Assembly: GCA_022566015.1 (NCBI GenBank)
Contig: JADFJT010000009.1
Coordinates: forward strand, 1-41,833
Source: Pseudomonadota bacterium
Lineage (GTDB): Bacteria > Pseudomonadota > Gammaproteobacteria > GCA-001735895
Direction: 5' to 3'
DNA length: 41,833 bases
The notes beneath the pieces were generated by a model. It made no database searches and was not told the origin of the DNA. It saw only the letters and a list, made by a program, of their open reading frames with translations. The translations under genes and the position numbers were made by a program. Below, in pieces: positions 1-10,701 of the stretch; position 1 is the first letter of the stretch, and each line of letters starts with the position of its first letter.

Positions 1-117
1 AAAGATTTCAGGACAGTCGGCAGCATGGATGCTGCGGCCGGCGTTCCGGGCGTCGAGGCTACATGGATGTATTTACGGCGTGTCCTGGAATTTTTTATCT
101 GATTCAGCCTGGTTCGA
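1..117. repeat. Structured intergenic repeat, segment 1, copy A (left arm cut by window edge)
   Basis: aaagatttcaggac...acatggatgtatttacggcgtgtcctggaattttttatctgattcagcctgg matches 1778-1876; internal palindrome CAGCAT-gg-ATGCTG at 21-34. Confidence 0.75.
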
Positions 118-143
118 TTATTAGGCACGGCTAGTACGTCGAA

Positions 144-210
144 AGTAGAAATTAATTGGAAGATACCAGGCATTGTTCGATGGATTCCGGCTCCGGGGGC
201 CGGAATGACG
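144..210. repeat. Structured intergenic repeat, segment 2, copy A
   Basis: Similar to 1880-1945; perfect 8-bp stem ATTCCGGC/GCCGGAAT at 184-206 followed by GACG. Confidence 0.65.
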
Positions 211-233
211 GAGGGGTTGGATTTCGGCTCGTA

Positions 234-347
234 CGGAAATTTTGGTGTCAGGTATTTCCATATCGCATTTCTAATACCATGTAACAACGCAACCGGTCAG
301 CTCTGCCGATATTAGCCGAACCTGAGCCGAATGGCATTTTCCTGGGC
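234..347. repeat. Direct repeat, segment 3, copy A
   Basis: cggaaattttggtgtcaggtatttcc...ctaatacca.gtaac...gatattagccgaacctgagccgaatggca matches 1631-1740 over its length with substitutions. Confidence 0.75.
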
Positions 348-355
348 CTGGACAA

Positions 356-781
356 CTATTGTACTCTGACCCGATTTTTAGATGCAAATGGGCGCGGGCG
401 TACAAAATACCAACTGGCCACAACCAACGCGCCAAATAGAGTATAGGCAACCGCAAAGACCCATGCTGGTGCCCGATAATACAACAGGGTTTCGAGCCAA
501 TGCGAAATGAATGAACCAGAATACACCATATCTCCAGCTCGATATCGCAACGACATTTCCCAGGTTGTTAGCGGGCAAATAAAACCAAACCAGGATTGAA
601 CTGCGACTATGCCTATTGCCGCGACATGCGCAATACGAAACCAGGGATTTCTTACCCAGGACCAGTCAAGTACCCTACCTGCATATATGACCGCTAGCCC
701 AAGCAGGATAAATACAACAATCGAGGCATGTAGCAGGAGCAATGCGTCGGCCAGGATCAGATGGAAGAACGCCGATTCCAT
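356..781 (-). CDS. DUF2784-family small membrane protein
   Basis: 141-aa ORF with several hydrophobic helices; sequence (LHASIVVFILLGLAVIYAG, FGFICPLTTWE) resembles the DUF2784 family. Confidence 0.75.
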   Translation of the reverse strand: MESAFFHLILADALLLLHASIVVFILLGLAVIYAGRVLDWSWVRNPWFRIAHVAAIGIVAVQSWFGFICPLTTWEMSLRYRAGDMVYSGSFISHWLETLLYYRAPAWVFAVAYTLFGALVVASWYFVRPRPFASKNRVRVQ

Positions 782-876
782 AATGGGGCATCTAGGACTT
801 CAACAGCCAGCAACCAGGACCGTGCGAAGCGTCGTCTAAGCTGTCCAGCGCCGCGGGCGCGAAGTTGCTCGATTGA

Positions 877-1620
877 TTAGGCATTACTAATCTGATGAAT
901 TACAAGCCTATACCCCAAATCCAGAAACTCTTTACTTAACAAATGACCATATTTTTCATTCCATGCACCGTTATCTATATCATTTCTAAGACTAACCAAC
1001 CTGGTTGATATATCTGGAATACGTGAAAAAGTTGATATTGCTTTCCTAATATTACTATTCAAATAAGATTCTGGCCTACGCCAATACGCACACATAAAGC
1101 CGTCAGTACAATCATGTGGTATTTCAACATTTTCCACCGAAATGCCACCGAGGTAATTCTCTAACTCAGATAATGAAGGAAATAGATTTTCATCTACCCT
1201 CTTTATTTCAGGCAGATAATCTTCCAGCCAAAAATTCTCGCTATGGCCTACCCAGGTTAGAAGGATTACTTTATCTTTAGTAACTCGCGACATTTCACTT
1301 AAGCCAACTTGAATATTCGACCAGTGATGAAGGGTCAATACTGCCATTGAAACATCGAATTCACCATCTTCAAATGGCAGTTCTTCGGCATACCCTTGCA
1401 AGACTCTAGTGGTAGAACTCTTCCTTGTCGCTATCATTTCTCGGGATGGTTCTATTGCAACCACATCGCAATTTTCTGGCTCATATGAGCCTAGCCCCGC
1501 TCCAACATTTAATACTCGCATGGAGCCTTTAATATGCTTCCAAATCTTGCCTGCTATATGAGGATCAGGCTTTCGGTATTTATTATATTCGTCAGCTAAT
1601 TGGTTGTAATTTACAGACAT
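877..1620 (-). CDS. Class I SAM-dependent methyltransferase
   Basis: 247-aa ORF with motif I VLNVGAGLGSYE and FDVSMAVLTLHHW typical of Methyltransf_11-like proteins. Confidence 0.85.
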   Translation of the reverse strand: MSVNYNQLADEYNKYRKPDPHIAGKIWKHIKGSMRVLNVGAGLGSYEPENCDVVAIEPSREMIATRKSSTTRVLQGYAEELPFEDGEFDVSMAVLTLHHWSNIQVGLSEMSRVTKDKVILLTWVGHSENFWLEDYLPEIKRVDENLFPSLSELENYLGGISVENVEIPHDCTDGFMCAYWRRPESYLNSNIRKAISTFSRIPDISTRLVSLRNDIDNGAWNEKYGHLLSKEFLDLGYRLVIHQISNA

Positions 1621-1630
1621 GATTAATAAT

Positions 1631-1740
1631 CGGAATTTTGGTGTCAGGCCTTTCCGCAGCGCATTACTAATACCAGGTAACTATTCGACAGGCCAATTCT
1701 ACCAATATTAACCGAGTCTGAGCCGAACGGCACTTACTTG
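1631..1740. repeat. Direct repeat, segment 3, copy B
   Basis: Matches 234-347; begins 11 bp upstream of the methyltransferase start codon. Confidence 0.75.
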
Positions 1741-1763
1741 GAACTACTAAGTATGACAGTTAA

Positions 1764-1873
1764 GGGCTGAATCGGATGAAAGATTTCAGGACCGTCGCTA
1801 GCAGGGAGGCTAGCGTCGAGCCTACATGGAAGTATTTACGGCGTGTCCTGGGATTTTTTATCCGGTTTAGCCT
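1764..1873. repeat. Structured intergenic repeat, segment 1, copy B; long imperfect inverted repeat
   Basis: Left arm 1766-1792 GCTGAATCGGATGAAAGATTTCAGGAC pairs with right arm 1845-1871 GTCCTGGGATTTTTTATCCGGTTTAGC by Watson-Crick or G-U pairs throughout; internal GCTAGC-N6-GCTAGC at 1797-1814. Confidence 0.8.
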
Positions 1874-1879
1874 GGCGCA

Positions 1880-1945
1880 GAAGTGAGAATTAGTTGGAAG
1901 ATGTGAAGCGTTGTTGGATAGATTCCTGCCTGCGCAGGAATGACG
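1880..1945. repeat. Structured intergenic repeat, segment 2, copy B
   Basis: Similar to 144-210; perfect stem ATTCCTGC/GCAGGAAT at 1922-1941 followed by GACG. Confidence 0.65.
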
Positions 1946-2003
1946 TTATGTTTGGTTTAAGTCAGTGCCGTTAGACACTAAGCCGCAATTTTCGAACAGG
2001 CAC

Positions 2004-2030
2004 AAAAAAGGGGAGCCCTGCTCCCCTTTT
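2004..2030 (-). terminator. Rho-independent terminator of the rimP-pnp operon
   Basis: Minus strand GGGGAGC-AGG-GCTCCCC followed by TTTTTT, just downstream of the pnp stop. Confidence 0.9.
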
Positions 2031-2052
2031 CCATATCTAGCTTTAGCAAACT

Positions 2053-4155
2053 TTAAGCAGTTGCTGCTTCTTCGGCTGTCACCGCTTTCATGCTGAGGCG
2101 GATTCGGCCCTGACGATCTACTTCGAGTACCTTGACCTTGACGATATCGCCTTCGGTGAGCTTGTCGGATACATTTTCGACGCGTTCATCCGAAATTTGC
2201 GAGATGTGAACCAAACCGTCCTTGCCAGGCAAGATATTAACGAATGCACCAAAGTCCATGATTTTCGCGACCTTGCCCTGGTAAATTACGCCGACTTCGA
2301 CATCGGCCGTTACCATTTCGACTCGTCGTCTGGCTTCTTCACCGGCGGCTTTTTCGACCGAGGCAATTTTTACCGTACCGTCGTCATCTACTTCGATAGT
2401 AGCACCGGTCTCTTCGGTGATAGAACGAATAGTCGATCCACCCTTACCGATCACGTCGCGAATCTTTTCAGGATTGATTTTGAAGGTAATTAGTCGGGGA
2501 GCGTATTCAGACATTTCGGCGCGCGCTTCGCTCAACTCCTTCGCCATTTCGACCAGGATAGTCAAACGTCCTTCTTTCGCCTGGTCCAGTGCTTGCTGCA
2601 TGATCTCGGTGGTAATTCCGTCGATCTTGATGTCCATTTGTAATGCGGTAATACCTTCGGTGGTTCCCGCTACTTTAAAGTCCATATCGCCGAGGTGATC
2701 TTCGTCGCCGAGGATATCGGTCAAAATGGCGAAATCATTGTCTTCTTTAATCAGACCCATCGCAATGCCTGCTACCGGGGCTTTTATGGGTACGCCGGCA
2801 TCCATTAGTGCAAGGCTGGTACCACAGACACTGGCCATCGATGAAGATCCATTGGATTCTGTAATTTCGGACACCACGCGGATCACGTAGGGGAAATCGT
2901 CGGTTGAGGGCATCACCGCCTGTATGCCGCGCTTTGCCAGCCGACCGTGTCCAATTTCACGACGTTTCGGCGTGCCGACCCGACCTACTTCGCCCACACT
3001 CGAGGGTGGGAAGTTATAATGCAGCATAAAATTTTCTTTGCGTGAACCTTCTATTGCATCAACGATTTGCGCATCACGCCCGGTTCCCAGCGTGACGACT
3101 ACGATGGCCTGAGTTTCACCACGGGTGAACAGCGCCGAACCATGGGTTCGCGGCAGGACACCGGTTCGCACATTTACTGGACGAACAGTTTTTGTATCGC
3201 GCCCATCGATTCTTTGCTCTCCAGCAATGATACGACTACGCACTATATTCTTTTCGAGTTCCGCAATCGCAGCTCGAACTTCGCCTTCCTGCGGCGCGTC
3301 TTCCGAATCGCCCGCGAGCGCTTCTACTACGGCGCTGCGAATTTCCGAAAGCCTGTCCTGACGTTGCATCTTATCGGCAACGGAATAGGCCTGGGTAATA
3401 TCCGATTCACATTGGGAGCTCACCTTAGCGTTTAATGTTTGGTCTGCTTCGGGTGCCTGCCATTCCCAGGGAGTAGTATTAACTTCGGCACTGAATTCAT
3501 TGATCGCCTGAATCGCAGTTTGCATTTGTTCGTGCCCGTAGACAACGGATCCGAGCATGACTTCTTCCGACAGGCAGTTGGCCTCAGATTCAACCATCAG
3601 AACCGCATTTTCAGTGCCGGCAACAACTAGATCGAGGTCGGATTCTTCGATCTGACTCCTGGTCGGGTTCAGAACGTACTGGCCGTCGATATACCCGACG
3701 CGGGCAGCACCGATTGGGCCATTGAACGGCAGGCCGGAAATTGCGATCGCCGCTGAAGTGCCAATTAATGCGGGGATATCTGGGTCGATTTCGCTATTTA
3801 GCGATATCACCGTCGCGACGACCTGGACTTCGTTCATAAATCCTTTGGGAAATAATGGGCGAATGGGTCGGTCGATCAGACGGCAAGTCAGGGTTTCCTT
3901 TTCACTGGGACGACCTTCTCGTTTGAAAAAGCCGCCAGGAATTTTACCTGCCGCATAAGTTTTTTCGATGTAGTCGACGGTCAATGGGAAGAATCCGCGG
4001 TCTGGATCTGCCGTCTTTGAGCCCACTACAGTCACCATCACCATAGTTTCGGCCATATTGACGATAACAGCACCACTCGCCTGACGCGCTATTTCACCTG
4101 TTTCCAGCGTTACCTGATGCTCGCCGTACTGAAATGTCTTTTTAATTGGCTTCAC
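2053..4155 (-). CDS. pnp: Polyribonucleotide nucleotidyltransferase
   Basis: 700 aa, full-length PNPase with KH ([20 protein letters not shown]) and S1 ([23 protein letters not shown]) domains. Confidence 0.98.
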   Translation of the reverse strand: MKPIKKTFQYGEHQVTLETGEIARQASGAVIVNMAETMVMVTVVGSKTADPDRGFFPLTVDYIEKTYAAGKIPGGFFKREGRPSEKETLTCRLIDRPIRPLFPKGFMNEVQVVATVISLNSEIDPDIPALIGTSAAIAISGLPFNGPIGAARVGYIDGQYVLNPTRSQIEESDLDLVVAGTENAVLMVESEANCLSEEVMLGSVVYGHEQMQTAIQAINEFSAEVNTTPWEWQAPEADQTLNAKVSSQCESDITQAYSVADKMQRQDRLSEIRSAVVEALAGDSEDAPQEGEVRAAIAELEKNIVRSRIIAGEQRIDGRDTKTVRPVNVRTGVLPRTHGSALFTRGETQAIVVVTLGTGRDAQIVDAIEGSRKENFMLHYNFPPSSVGEVGRVGTPKRREIGHGRLAKRGIQAVMPSTDDFPYVIRVVSEITESNGSSSMASVCGTSLALMDAGVPIKAPVAGIAMGLIKEDNDFAILTDILGDEDHLGDMDFKVAGTTEGITALQMDIKIDGITTEIMQQALDQAKEGRLTILVEMAKELSEARAEMSEYAPRLITFKINPEKIRDVIGKGGSTIRSITEETGATIEVDDDGTVKIASVEKAAGEEARRRVEMVTADVEVGVIYQGKVAKIMDFGAFVNILPGKDGLVHISQISDERVENVSDKLTEGDIVKVKVLEVDRQGRIRLSMKAVTAEEAATA

Positions 4156-4184
4156 ACTTTCTCTCTTAAGTTTGCGAAAATTTA

Positions 4185-4454
4185 TTAACGACGCAGGCCC
4201 AATTTTCCAATCAGGTCTTTATAGCGTTGTTGATTTTTAGATTTTAAATAATCCAGTAAATTACGACGCTGGTTAACCATTTTTAACAAACCACGGCGTG
4301 AATGATGATCATGAATGTGTTTCTTGAAATGCTCAGTTAAATGACCAATTTGGTGGCTTAGCAGTGCGACCTGTACTTCTGGTGATCCTGTATCACCGTC
4401 GCTTTGCTGGTGATCAGCTACGATTACTCGCTTTTGCTCAGCTGACATCGACAT
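4185..4454 (-). CDS. rpsO: 30S ribosomal protein S15
   Basis: 89 aa, [14 protein letters not shown]...[21 protein letters not shown]. Confidence 0.98.
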   Translation of the reverse strand: MSMSAEQKRVIVADHQQSDGDTGSPEVQVALLSHQIGHLTEHFKKHIHDHHSRRGLLKMVNQRRNLLDYLKSKNQQRYKDLIGKLGLRR

Positions 4455-4487
4455 GGATTAAACCTCGTAGGCCCGAAAAAGGCAGGT

Positions 4488-4516
4488 ATTCTACCTATCT
4501 GCGCAGGGAGTAACAA
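4488..4516 (-). promoter_or_regulatory. Candidate sigma70 promoter for rpsO-pnp
   Basis: Minus strand TTGTTA, 17-bp spacer, TAGAAT; about 35 bp upstream of rpsO. Confidence 0.55.
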
Positions 4517-4568
4517 GAACTTTAACAGCAAAACCAGCAGTTAATCTCATGGACCTCTCCAGTAGTAG

Positions 4569-5498
4569 CTATCTAGCTGTATTCATTAGTCTTTTTGGTG
4601 CGATCCTACCATCCGTAAGCACCTTTCCGACGCCAATAAATTGACCATTCTGGGCAACCAGGCTGAGTAATTCTGAGGCCGGCGTATTTGCAACCTGTAC
4701 AACCTGTCCCTGTTTCAATGAATCGACGGCAGAGGAATCGATAATTAGCTCGGGCAGGTCGGATAATGCACTATTCACCGGCAACAGGCAGCAATCAAGT
4801 TTTTCGATTCCCTGAGCTGCCAGATTTTCCAATTGCTCTAAGGTATAGCGGCGCTGAAGGTTAAATGGTTGGACGCCTGTACGCTCTAGCTGAGCGACAA
4901 ATGCGCCACAGCCGAGAGCTTTTCCAATATCTTCTGCCAGGGTTCTGATATAGGTGCCCTTGGAGCAATGGACATCGAGCTCGAGTTGGTCATCGTCGAA
5001 GTGGATCAGATCCAGCGAATAAATTTCGATTGGTCGGGCGGCGCGCTCAACTTCCTTTCCAGCCCTGGCCAAATGGTACAGGCGTTGTCCCTTGTGTTTG
5101 ACTGCCGAATACATCGGTGGGATCTGTTCAAGCTTGCCGATAAATTGCTTCAATACAGAATCGATCTGAGCCAGGTTAACCGTTACCGGCGACTCGGATA
5201 TCACTTCTCCCTCTGCATCACCGGTACTAGTAGTCTTGCCCAGCTGACATATTGTCCGGTAATGTTTGCTGGCATCGAGCAGGTATCCAGAAAACTTGGT
5301 GGCCTCGCCAAAACAGATCGGCAACATACCACTGGCCAACGGATCGAGACTACCGGTATGACCGGCCTTATTGGCCTTGAAAAGATGCCGGGTTTTTTGC
5401 AAAGCCCGATTGGAACTAATACCAATCGGCTTGTGCAGTAACAGGATACCGTCTACATCCCGGAAGCCTTCTGGTTTGCGTGCGCCGCGACCCATCAA
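4569..5498 (-). CDS. truB: tRNA pseudouridine(55) synthase
   Basis: GILLLHKPIGISSN, AGHTGSLDPLASGMLPICFGEATK, CSKGTYIRTLAEDIG motifs; operon context. Confidence 0.97.
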   Translation of the reverse strand: MMGRGARKPEGFRDVDGILLLHKPIGISSNRALQKTRHLFKANKAGHTGSLDPLASGMLPICFGEATKFSGYLLDASKHYRTICQLGKTTSTGDAEGEVISESPVTVNLAQIDSVLKQFIGKLEQIPPMYSAVKHKGQRLYHLARAGKEVERAARPIEIYSLDLIHFDDDQLELDVHCSKGTYIRTLAEDIGKALGCGAFVAQLERTGVQPFNLQRRYTLEQLENLAAQGIEKLDCCLLPVNSALSDLPELIIDSSAVDSLKQGQVVQVANTPASELLSLVAQNGQFIGVGKVLTDGRIAPKRLMNTAR

Positions 5499-5508
5499 TA
5501 TATACTAT

Positions 5509-5877
5509 TTAGTGACTCGAGTTAGCCTTGTCCCGGGCTATGGCCGAATCGATCAGATCGGACATATTTCGGCCGCGTATATTGGTATCGTCATAGATAA
5601 AAACAAGCCGCGGCGTGATTCGAGCTTTCAATACTTTTCCGATTTGACGCTGTAAATAACCACTCGCGTGGTCGAGCGCTTGCTGGGTTTGGATTGAGTC
5701 TTCATGATTTAATACACTGAAGTAAACTTTGGCCTGCGACAGGTCCCTGGTGACTATAACTTCGAGGATGCTCGACGCAGCCAGTCTGGGATCTTTCACG
5801 TTGTTTTGAATCAGCCGCGCTAACTCGCGCTGAATTTGCGACGCTAGACGTTCGCTACGCGGATAATCTTTTGGCAT
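5509..5877 (-). CDS. rbfA: Ribosome-binding factor A
   Basis: 122 aa, RSERLASQIQRELARLIQ...; located between truB and infB. Confidence 0.95.
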   Translation of the reverse strand: MPKDYPRSERLASQIQRELARLIQNNVKDPRLAASSILEVIVTRDLSQAKVYFSVLNHEDSIQTQQALDHASGYLQRQIGKVLKARITPRLVFIYDDTNIRGRNMSDLIDSAIARDKANSSH

Positions 5878-5911
5878 TTACTTCGACCCTGTCTTTTATC
5901 AGTAAAAACGA

Positions 5912-8503
5912 CTAATCGAGTGTCCTGGCTACTTCAATGCGCTCGAATACTTCTATCTGATCACCGGGACGGACATCGGTATAGTTCTTCACTGCAATGC
6001 CACACTCTGTCCCCATGCGCACCTCTTCTACTGGATCCTTGAAACGACGCAAGGATTCAAGTTCGCCTTCGTAAATGACTACATTATCACGCAGCACTCG
6101 AATAGGCTGGCCTTTACGCACCGTACCTTCGATTACAATGGAACCCGCCACATCACCAAACTTGGGTGATCGGAATACATCTTTGACTTCGGCGAGGCCG
6201 ATAATATTTTCACGTAATTCCGGTGCCAGCATACCCGACATGGCCGCTTTGACATTATCGATCACGTCGTATATCACACTGTAATAACGAATATCGACAC
6301 CATAATCACCCGCAGTACGTTTGGCGGCAGCATCGGCTCGAACATTGAATCCGATAACCATTGCCGATGAGGCAGCAGCCAGATTGATATCTGATTCATT
6401 AATTCCACCGACACCGATTGAAACCAGTTTGGCGCGAACTTCGTCGGTCGACAATTTTTCCAGCGAGTCTCGGATAGCTTCTACACTCCCCTGCACATCC
6501 GCCTTAATCAATAAATTTACTTCCGCAGCCTGCCCTTCGGTCATCGCGTCAAACATACTTTGCATCTTGATCATTTGTTGTTCGGTCAATTTGCTTTCAC
6601 GAATTTTTGCTTTCCGAATTTCTGCAAACTCCTTCGCCTTGCGTTCGTTTTCAACCACGAAAACGTCATCACCTGCGTAAGGCACGCCCGACAATCCCAG
6701 TACCTGGACCGGCATCGATGGTCCTGCCGATTTAATACTTTTCGTCGACTCGTCGTACATCGCTCGGACCCGTCCAAATTGGGTACCTGCGAGCAGCAAT
6801 TGCCCCTGTTGCAATTGACCCGACTGGATTAATACAGTAGCTACTGGACCACGGCCCTTGTCGAGCGATGCTTCTATCACGACACCTTTGGCATTTCCAC
6901 TGTCTACGGCCTTGAGCTCCAGAATCTCTGCCTGTAATACTATCGCTTCAAGCAAACTATCAACACCTTCGCCGGTAATCGCCGAAACCTCGACGAATAT
7001 ATTTTCGCCGCCCCAATCTTCCGGTATCACTTCCAACGCTGCGAGTTCGTTTTTAACCCGATCGGGATCTGCATTATCCTTATCGATTTTGTTCACCGCG
7101 ACGACTATAGGTACTTCAGCAGCCCTGGCATGCTCAATCGCTTCTTTGGTTTGCGGCATGACCCCATCGTCGGCAGCGACTACCAGTACCACTATATCGG
7201 TCACCTGTGCCCCACGTGCGCGCATTGCAGAAAATGCCGCGTGGCCTGGCGTGTCAAGGAATGTAATGTCACCCTTTTCTGTTTTCACATGGTAAGCACC
7301 AATATGCTGGGTTATGCCGCCAGCCTCGCCCGCAGTAACACGAGTTTTTCGAATATAGTCGAGTAACGACGTTTTACCGTGATCAACATGTCCCATGATG
7401 GTTACTACCGGGGAACGGTGTGATTTATCAGCATCGGCCTGGGCAACATTTTCCAGCAACTCCTTCTCGAAGTCATCTTCGCTTGCAATCGTCGTTACCG
7501 TATGGCCCATCTCTTCCACAACCAGTATCGCAGTATCCATATCGAGTATCTGATTGATCGTAGCCATGCTACCCATCTGCATCAGTGTTTTAATGACATC
7601 GCCCGCTTTAACCGCCATTTTCTGAGCCAGCTCGGCGACCGATATCGCCTCTGGGATTTCGACGTTTCGAATTACTGGTGCCGTTGGTTTCTCGAATGCA
7701 TGCAGGTTCTTTACCTCGCGAACCTGTCTCTGGCCTTTCTTAAATTTGGTCTTACGAGGTGTCTGATTACCCCCCTCTTTTACATGTAATTCCTTGCGTC
7801 CATAACGAGTGTGTTTATCCTGGGTGTGCTTGCCATGCTTGGAGGGTTTTTCATCGAGAACAACCACACTCGCTCGTGCCGCTTCTTCTAGTGCAAGCTT
7901 GGCTTTCTCGGCCACCAGGGCTGCTTCTGCTTCCGCCTGTTGCTTTTCCAGGACCTGCTTTGCGGCTTCAGCTTCTTTCAAACTCTTTTGATAGGCCTTT
8001 TTTGTCTCTACCTCCTGTTCCTGCTCCAATTTTAAAATGGCGGCCTCCGCCTCCAGTTTTGTCGCTTCCTCAGTCTTCTTCGCTTCGTCAATGGCTAAGT
8101 CCTGCGCCGCGGTTACACTTTCTTCAGCTACCGGCTGCTCTACTGGCTGCTCTTCCGCCTGCTCCAGGGCAGCTTCTTCCGATGCAATTTCACTGCGTCG
8201 AACATAGGTGCGTTTCTTACGAACTTCGACATTAATAGTTTTAGTCGTGGTATTGCGCCCGGAGACGCCGGATACCTTTATCTCACTCTTACTTTTGCGT
8301 GACAGGGTAATCTTCCTGGGGCCATCTGAATCGGACTTCCCATGACTGCTGCGAAGCGACTCGAGCAACGTCATCTTGTCGTCGTCAGAAATTGGATCTT
8401 CCGCACCAGATACCTTTACACCGGCCGCATTCAATTGATCCAGAAGCTTATCGACGCTTACACCGATTACTTCCGAAAGTTGTTTAGCTGTCACGTTTGA
8501 CAT
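5912..8503 (-). CDS. infB: Translation initiation factor IF-2
   Basis: 863 aa; G domain [37 protein letters not shown]-terminal charged region. Confidence 0.98.
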   Translation of the reverse strand: MSNVTAKQLSEVIGVSVDKLLDQLNAAGVKVSGAEDPISDDDKMTLLESLRSSHGKSDSDGPRKITLSRKSKSEIKVSGVSGRNTTTKTINVEVRKKRTYVRRSEIASEEAALEQAEEQPVEQPVAEESVTAAQDLAIDEAKKTEEATKLEAEAAILKLEQEQEVETKKAYQKSLKEAEAAKQVLEKQQAEAEAALVAEKAKLALEEAARASVVVLDEKPSKHGKHTQDKHTRYGRKELHVKEGGNQTPRKTKFKKGQRQVREVKNLHAFEKPTAPVIRNVEIPEAISVAELAQKMAVKAGDVIKTLMQMGSMATINQILDMDTAILVVEEMGHTVTTIASEDDFEKELLENVAQADADKSHRSPVVTIMGHVDHGKTSLLDYIRKTRVTAGEAGGITQHIGAYHVKTEKGDITFLDTPGHAAFSAMRARGAQVTDIVVLVVAADDGVMPQTKEAIEHARAAEVPIVVAVNKIDKDNADPDRVKNELAALEVIPEDWGGENIFVEVSAITGEGVDSLLEAIVLQAEILELKAVDSGNAKGVVIEASLDKGRGPVATVLIQSGQLQQGQLLLAGTQFGRVRAMYDESTKSIKSAGPSMPVQVLGLSGVPYAGDDVFVVENERKAKEFAEIRKAKIRESKLTEQQMIKMQSMFDAMTEGQAAEVNLLIKADVQGSVEAIRDSLEKLSTDEVRAKLVSIGVGGINESDINLAAASSAMVIGFNVRADAAAKRTAGDYGVDIRYYSVIYDVIDNVKAAMSGMLAPELRENIIGLAEVKDVFRSPKFGDVAGSIVIEGTVRKGQPIRVLRDNVVIYEGELESLRRFKDPVEEVRMGTECGIAVKNYTDVRPGDQIEVFERIEVARTLD

Positions 8504-8548
8504 GGTTATCTGTCCTAATGCAATAGATTGGCTAGCTTGTAAGATTAA

Positions 8549-10066
8549 TTAGCTTGTCGATACTGACGACTCGGCTTCAGCAAACCACGGTTCGCGTGCT
8601 TTCATGATCAATTGACCCGCGAATTCTGCATCGATCCCTTCGATTTCTAGTAGTTCATCGGTAGACTGATCCGCCAGATCCTCCATCGTACAAATACCCT
8701 GCCGGGACAGTTTGTGTGCCAACTCTTCGGTCATAAATTCCATTGTCAACAAATCTTCCTGCGGTTCTCCCGCTGCGGCTGTCTCTTCGCTGGCAATGGC
8801 CATGGTTAAAAGCGCATCGCGCGCCCGACCGCGCAGTTCCTGCACAATTTCTTCATCGAATTCAGCAATATCGTTCAATTCGGATTCTGGAATGTAAGCA
8901 ACTTCATCGACCGTAGTCAAACCTTCCTGAACCAGGATAATTGCAACTTCTTCGTCCACATCGAGCTGACTCATAAAGTTCTCGACCAGTTGTTTGGACT
9001 CTTTCTCGGATTTCTCCTCGGCCGCATCTTCGTCCATGACATTCAATATCCAGCCAGTCAATTGGCTGGCAAGCTTGATATTCTGACCGCCTCGACCAAT
9101 GGCCTGTGACAATTTATCTTCAGGCACCGCGATATCCATTGAACCAGAATCTTCGTCGATAACGATAGAAGTTATCTCTGCGGGAGACATCGCGTTCACC
9201 GCAAACTGTGCGGGGTTTTCATCCCACAAAATAATATCGACACGTTCACCCGCTAGTTCATTCGATACCGACTGCACTCGTGAACCACGCATGCCGACAC
9301 AGGCACCCACCGGGTCCAAACGCGGGTCGTTACTCTTGACCGCGATTTTGGCTCGCATTCCCGGGTCGCGTGCGGCCGCAATAATGTCGATCAAGCCCTG
9401 GCCGACTTCTGGCACTTCGAGTTTGAATAACTCCATCAAAAATTCGGGTGCCGTGCGGCTGATGAATAATTGCGGCCCGCGCACTTCTTCGGTAATTTTG
9501 TACAAATACCCCCTTACTCGATCACCAGGGCGCATCGATTCGCGCGGAATCATTTCCTCACGAGGTATAAACCCCTCCGCGTTATCGCCCAGGTCGACAT
9601 AAACGTTACCACGCTCAACGCGTTTGACCTGACCCATCACCAGGCTACCTTCCCTGTCGGAGTAGGCATCGATTACTTTACGGCGTTCCGCCTCACGAAC
9701 TTTTTGCACGATTACCTGTTTTGCGGTTTGTGCCGCGATGCGGCCAAACTCGACTGAATCGATTGGTTCCTCGACAAAATCTCCCAGTTGGATCTCTGGT
9801 TCGTCGATTTGTGCAGCTTCAAGACTGATCTGACGCAGCGGTTCTTCGAATCCATCTTCGCCAGGCTCGATCACTTCCCAACGACGGTAAGTATCGTAGT
9901 CACCGGTATTTCTATCGATTGCAACACGTACTTCTATATCCTGCTTATGTTTTTTGCGCGTCGCAGATGCCAATGCTGCCTCGATCGCCTCGAAAATAAT
10001 TTCCCGATCGATGCCCTTTTCGTTTGAGACAGTATCTGCCACCAACAAAATTTCTTTATTCTCCAT
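8549..10066 (-). CDS. nusA: Transcription termination/antitermination factor NusA
   Basis: 505 aa; S1/KH domains (DPVGACVGMRGSRVQSVSNEL, IGRGGQNIKLASQLTGW) and C-terminal acidic repeats. Confidence 0.98.
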   Translation of the reverse strand: MENKEILLVADTVSNEKGIDREIIFEAIEAALASATRKKHKQDIEVRVAIDRNTGDYDTYRRWEVIEPGEDGFEEPLRQISLEAAQIDEPEIQLGDFVEEPIDSVEFGRIAAQTAKQVIVQKVREAERRKVIDAYSDREGSLVMGQVKRVERGNVYVDLGDNAEGFIPREEMIPRESMRPGDRVRGYLYKITEEVRGPQLFISRTAPEFLMELFKLEVPEVGQGLIDIIAAARDPGMRAKIAVKSNDPRLDPVGACVGMRGSRVQSVSNELAGERVDIILWDENPAQFAVNAMSPAEITSIVIDEDSGSMDIAVPEDKLSQAIGRGGQNIKLASQLTGWILNVMDEDAAEEKSEKESKQLVENFMSQLDVDEEVAIILVQEGLTTVDEVAYIPESELNDIAEFDEEIVQELRGRARDALLTMAIASEETAAAGEPQEDLLTMEFMTEELAHKLSRQGICTMEDLADQSTDELLEIEGIDAEFAGQLIMKAREPWFAEAESSVSTS

Positions 10067-10155
10067 CGTTGTTTCTCGCCATATAAATGGTTATTCCAAA
10101 TCGATACTGGCGCATTTCAGAACGTCTATAAGACTGTAACACTGCCAGGCTCCTT

Positions 10156-10605
10156 CTAAATTTCACCGATCAGGTTAGCTTTCGCTATATCCGATAGAGG
10201 TATTTCGAACACCTCATCGTCTATCACGATGCTTACGTTTCTGGACTCAGACACTCCCTGTAACTTACCCTTAAAATTTCTACGCCCATCCAGTGCCACA
10301 GCCAACTTGATTTTTACCTTTCGACCAGCAAATCGCTGGTAATCTTCCCGTTTAAACAGTGGTCGATCGACACCGGGTGACGATATCTCTAGATCATACG
10401 CCTGCTGAATCGGCTCTTCCACATCCAGAATACCACTGAGCTGATGGCTAATTGCTGCACAATCTTCGATGTCAACACCAGCTTCCCGGTCGATATAAAC
10501 CCGCAGGATTCCCTCTCGATCGATAAATTCGATTCCGACGAGTTCGTAACCCATCGAACAAATGACTGGTTCGAATAATTGCGTTAAATTCTGCACCTGA
10601 CTCAA
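10156..10605 (-). CDS. rimP: Ribosome maturation factor RimP
   Basis: 149 aa; YELVGIEFIDREGILRVYIDRE...LEISSPGVDRPLF. Confidence 0.96.
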   Translation of the reverse strand: MSQVQNLTQLFEPVICSMGYELVGIEFIDREGILRVYIDREAGVDIEDCAAISHQLSGILDVEEPIQQAYDLEISSPGVDRPLFKREDYQRFAGRKVKIKLAVALDGRRNFKGKLQGVSESRNVSIVIDDEVFEIPLSDIAKANLIGEI

Positions 10606-10621
10606 TCTCGATTAAACCAAT

Positions 10622-10647
10622 AAAAAAGGCCCATATAGGGCCTTTTT
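10622..10647 (-). terminator. Terminator/attenuator-like hairpin between metY and rimP
   Basis: Minus strand AAAAAGGCCC-TATAT-GGGCCTTTTTT; A/T-flanked GC stem 17 nt upstream of the rimP start. Confidence 0.75.
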
Positions 10648-10701
10648 AACTGACTGCTGACTATAAATCTGGAATCAATCCACCTGAGTCAGTCAAAAAT
10701 T

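Noticed and set aside
234-1740. Possible integron cassettes with attC-like repeats
   Set aside because: No integrase in the window, no recognisable paired core/inverse-core (RYYYAAC/GTTRRRY) symmetric sites, and two genes rather than one per repeat.
7759-8235. 158-aa plus-strand ORF rich in Leu/Pro
   Set aside because: Antisense shadow of the repetitive Ala/Glu/Lys-rich N-terminal part of infB; no start context or family signature.
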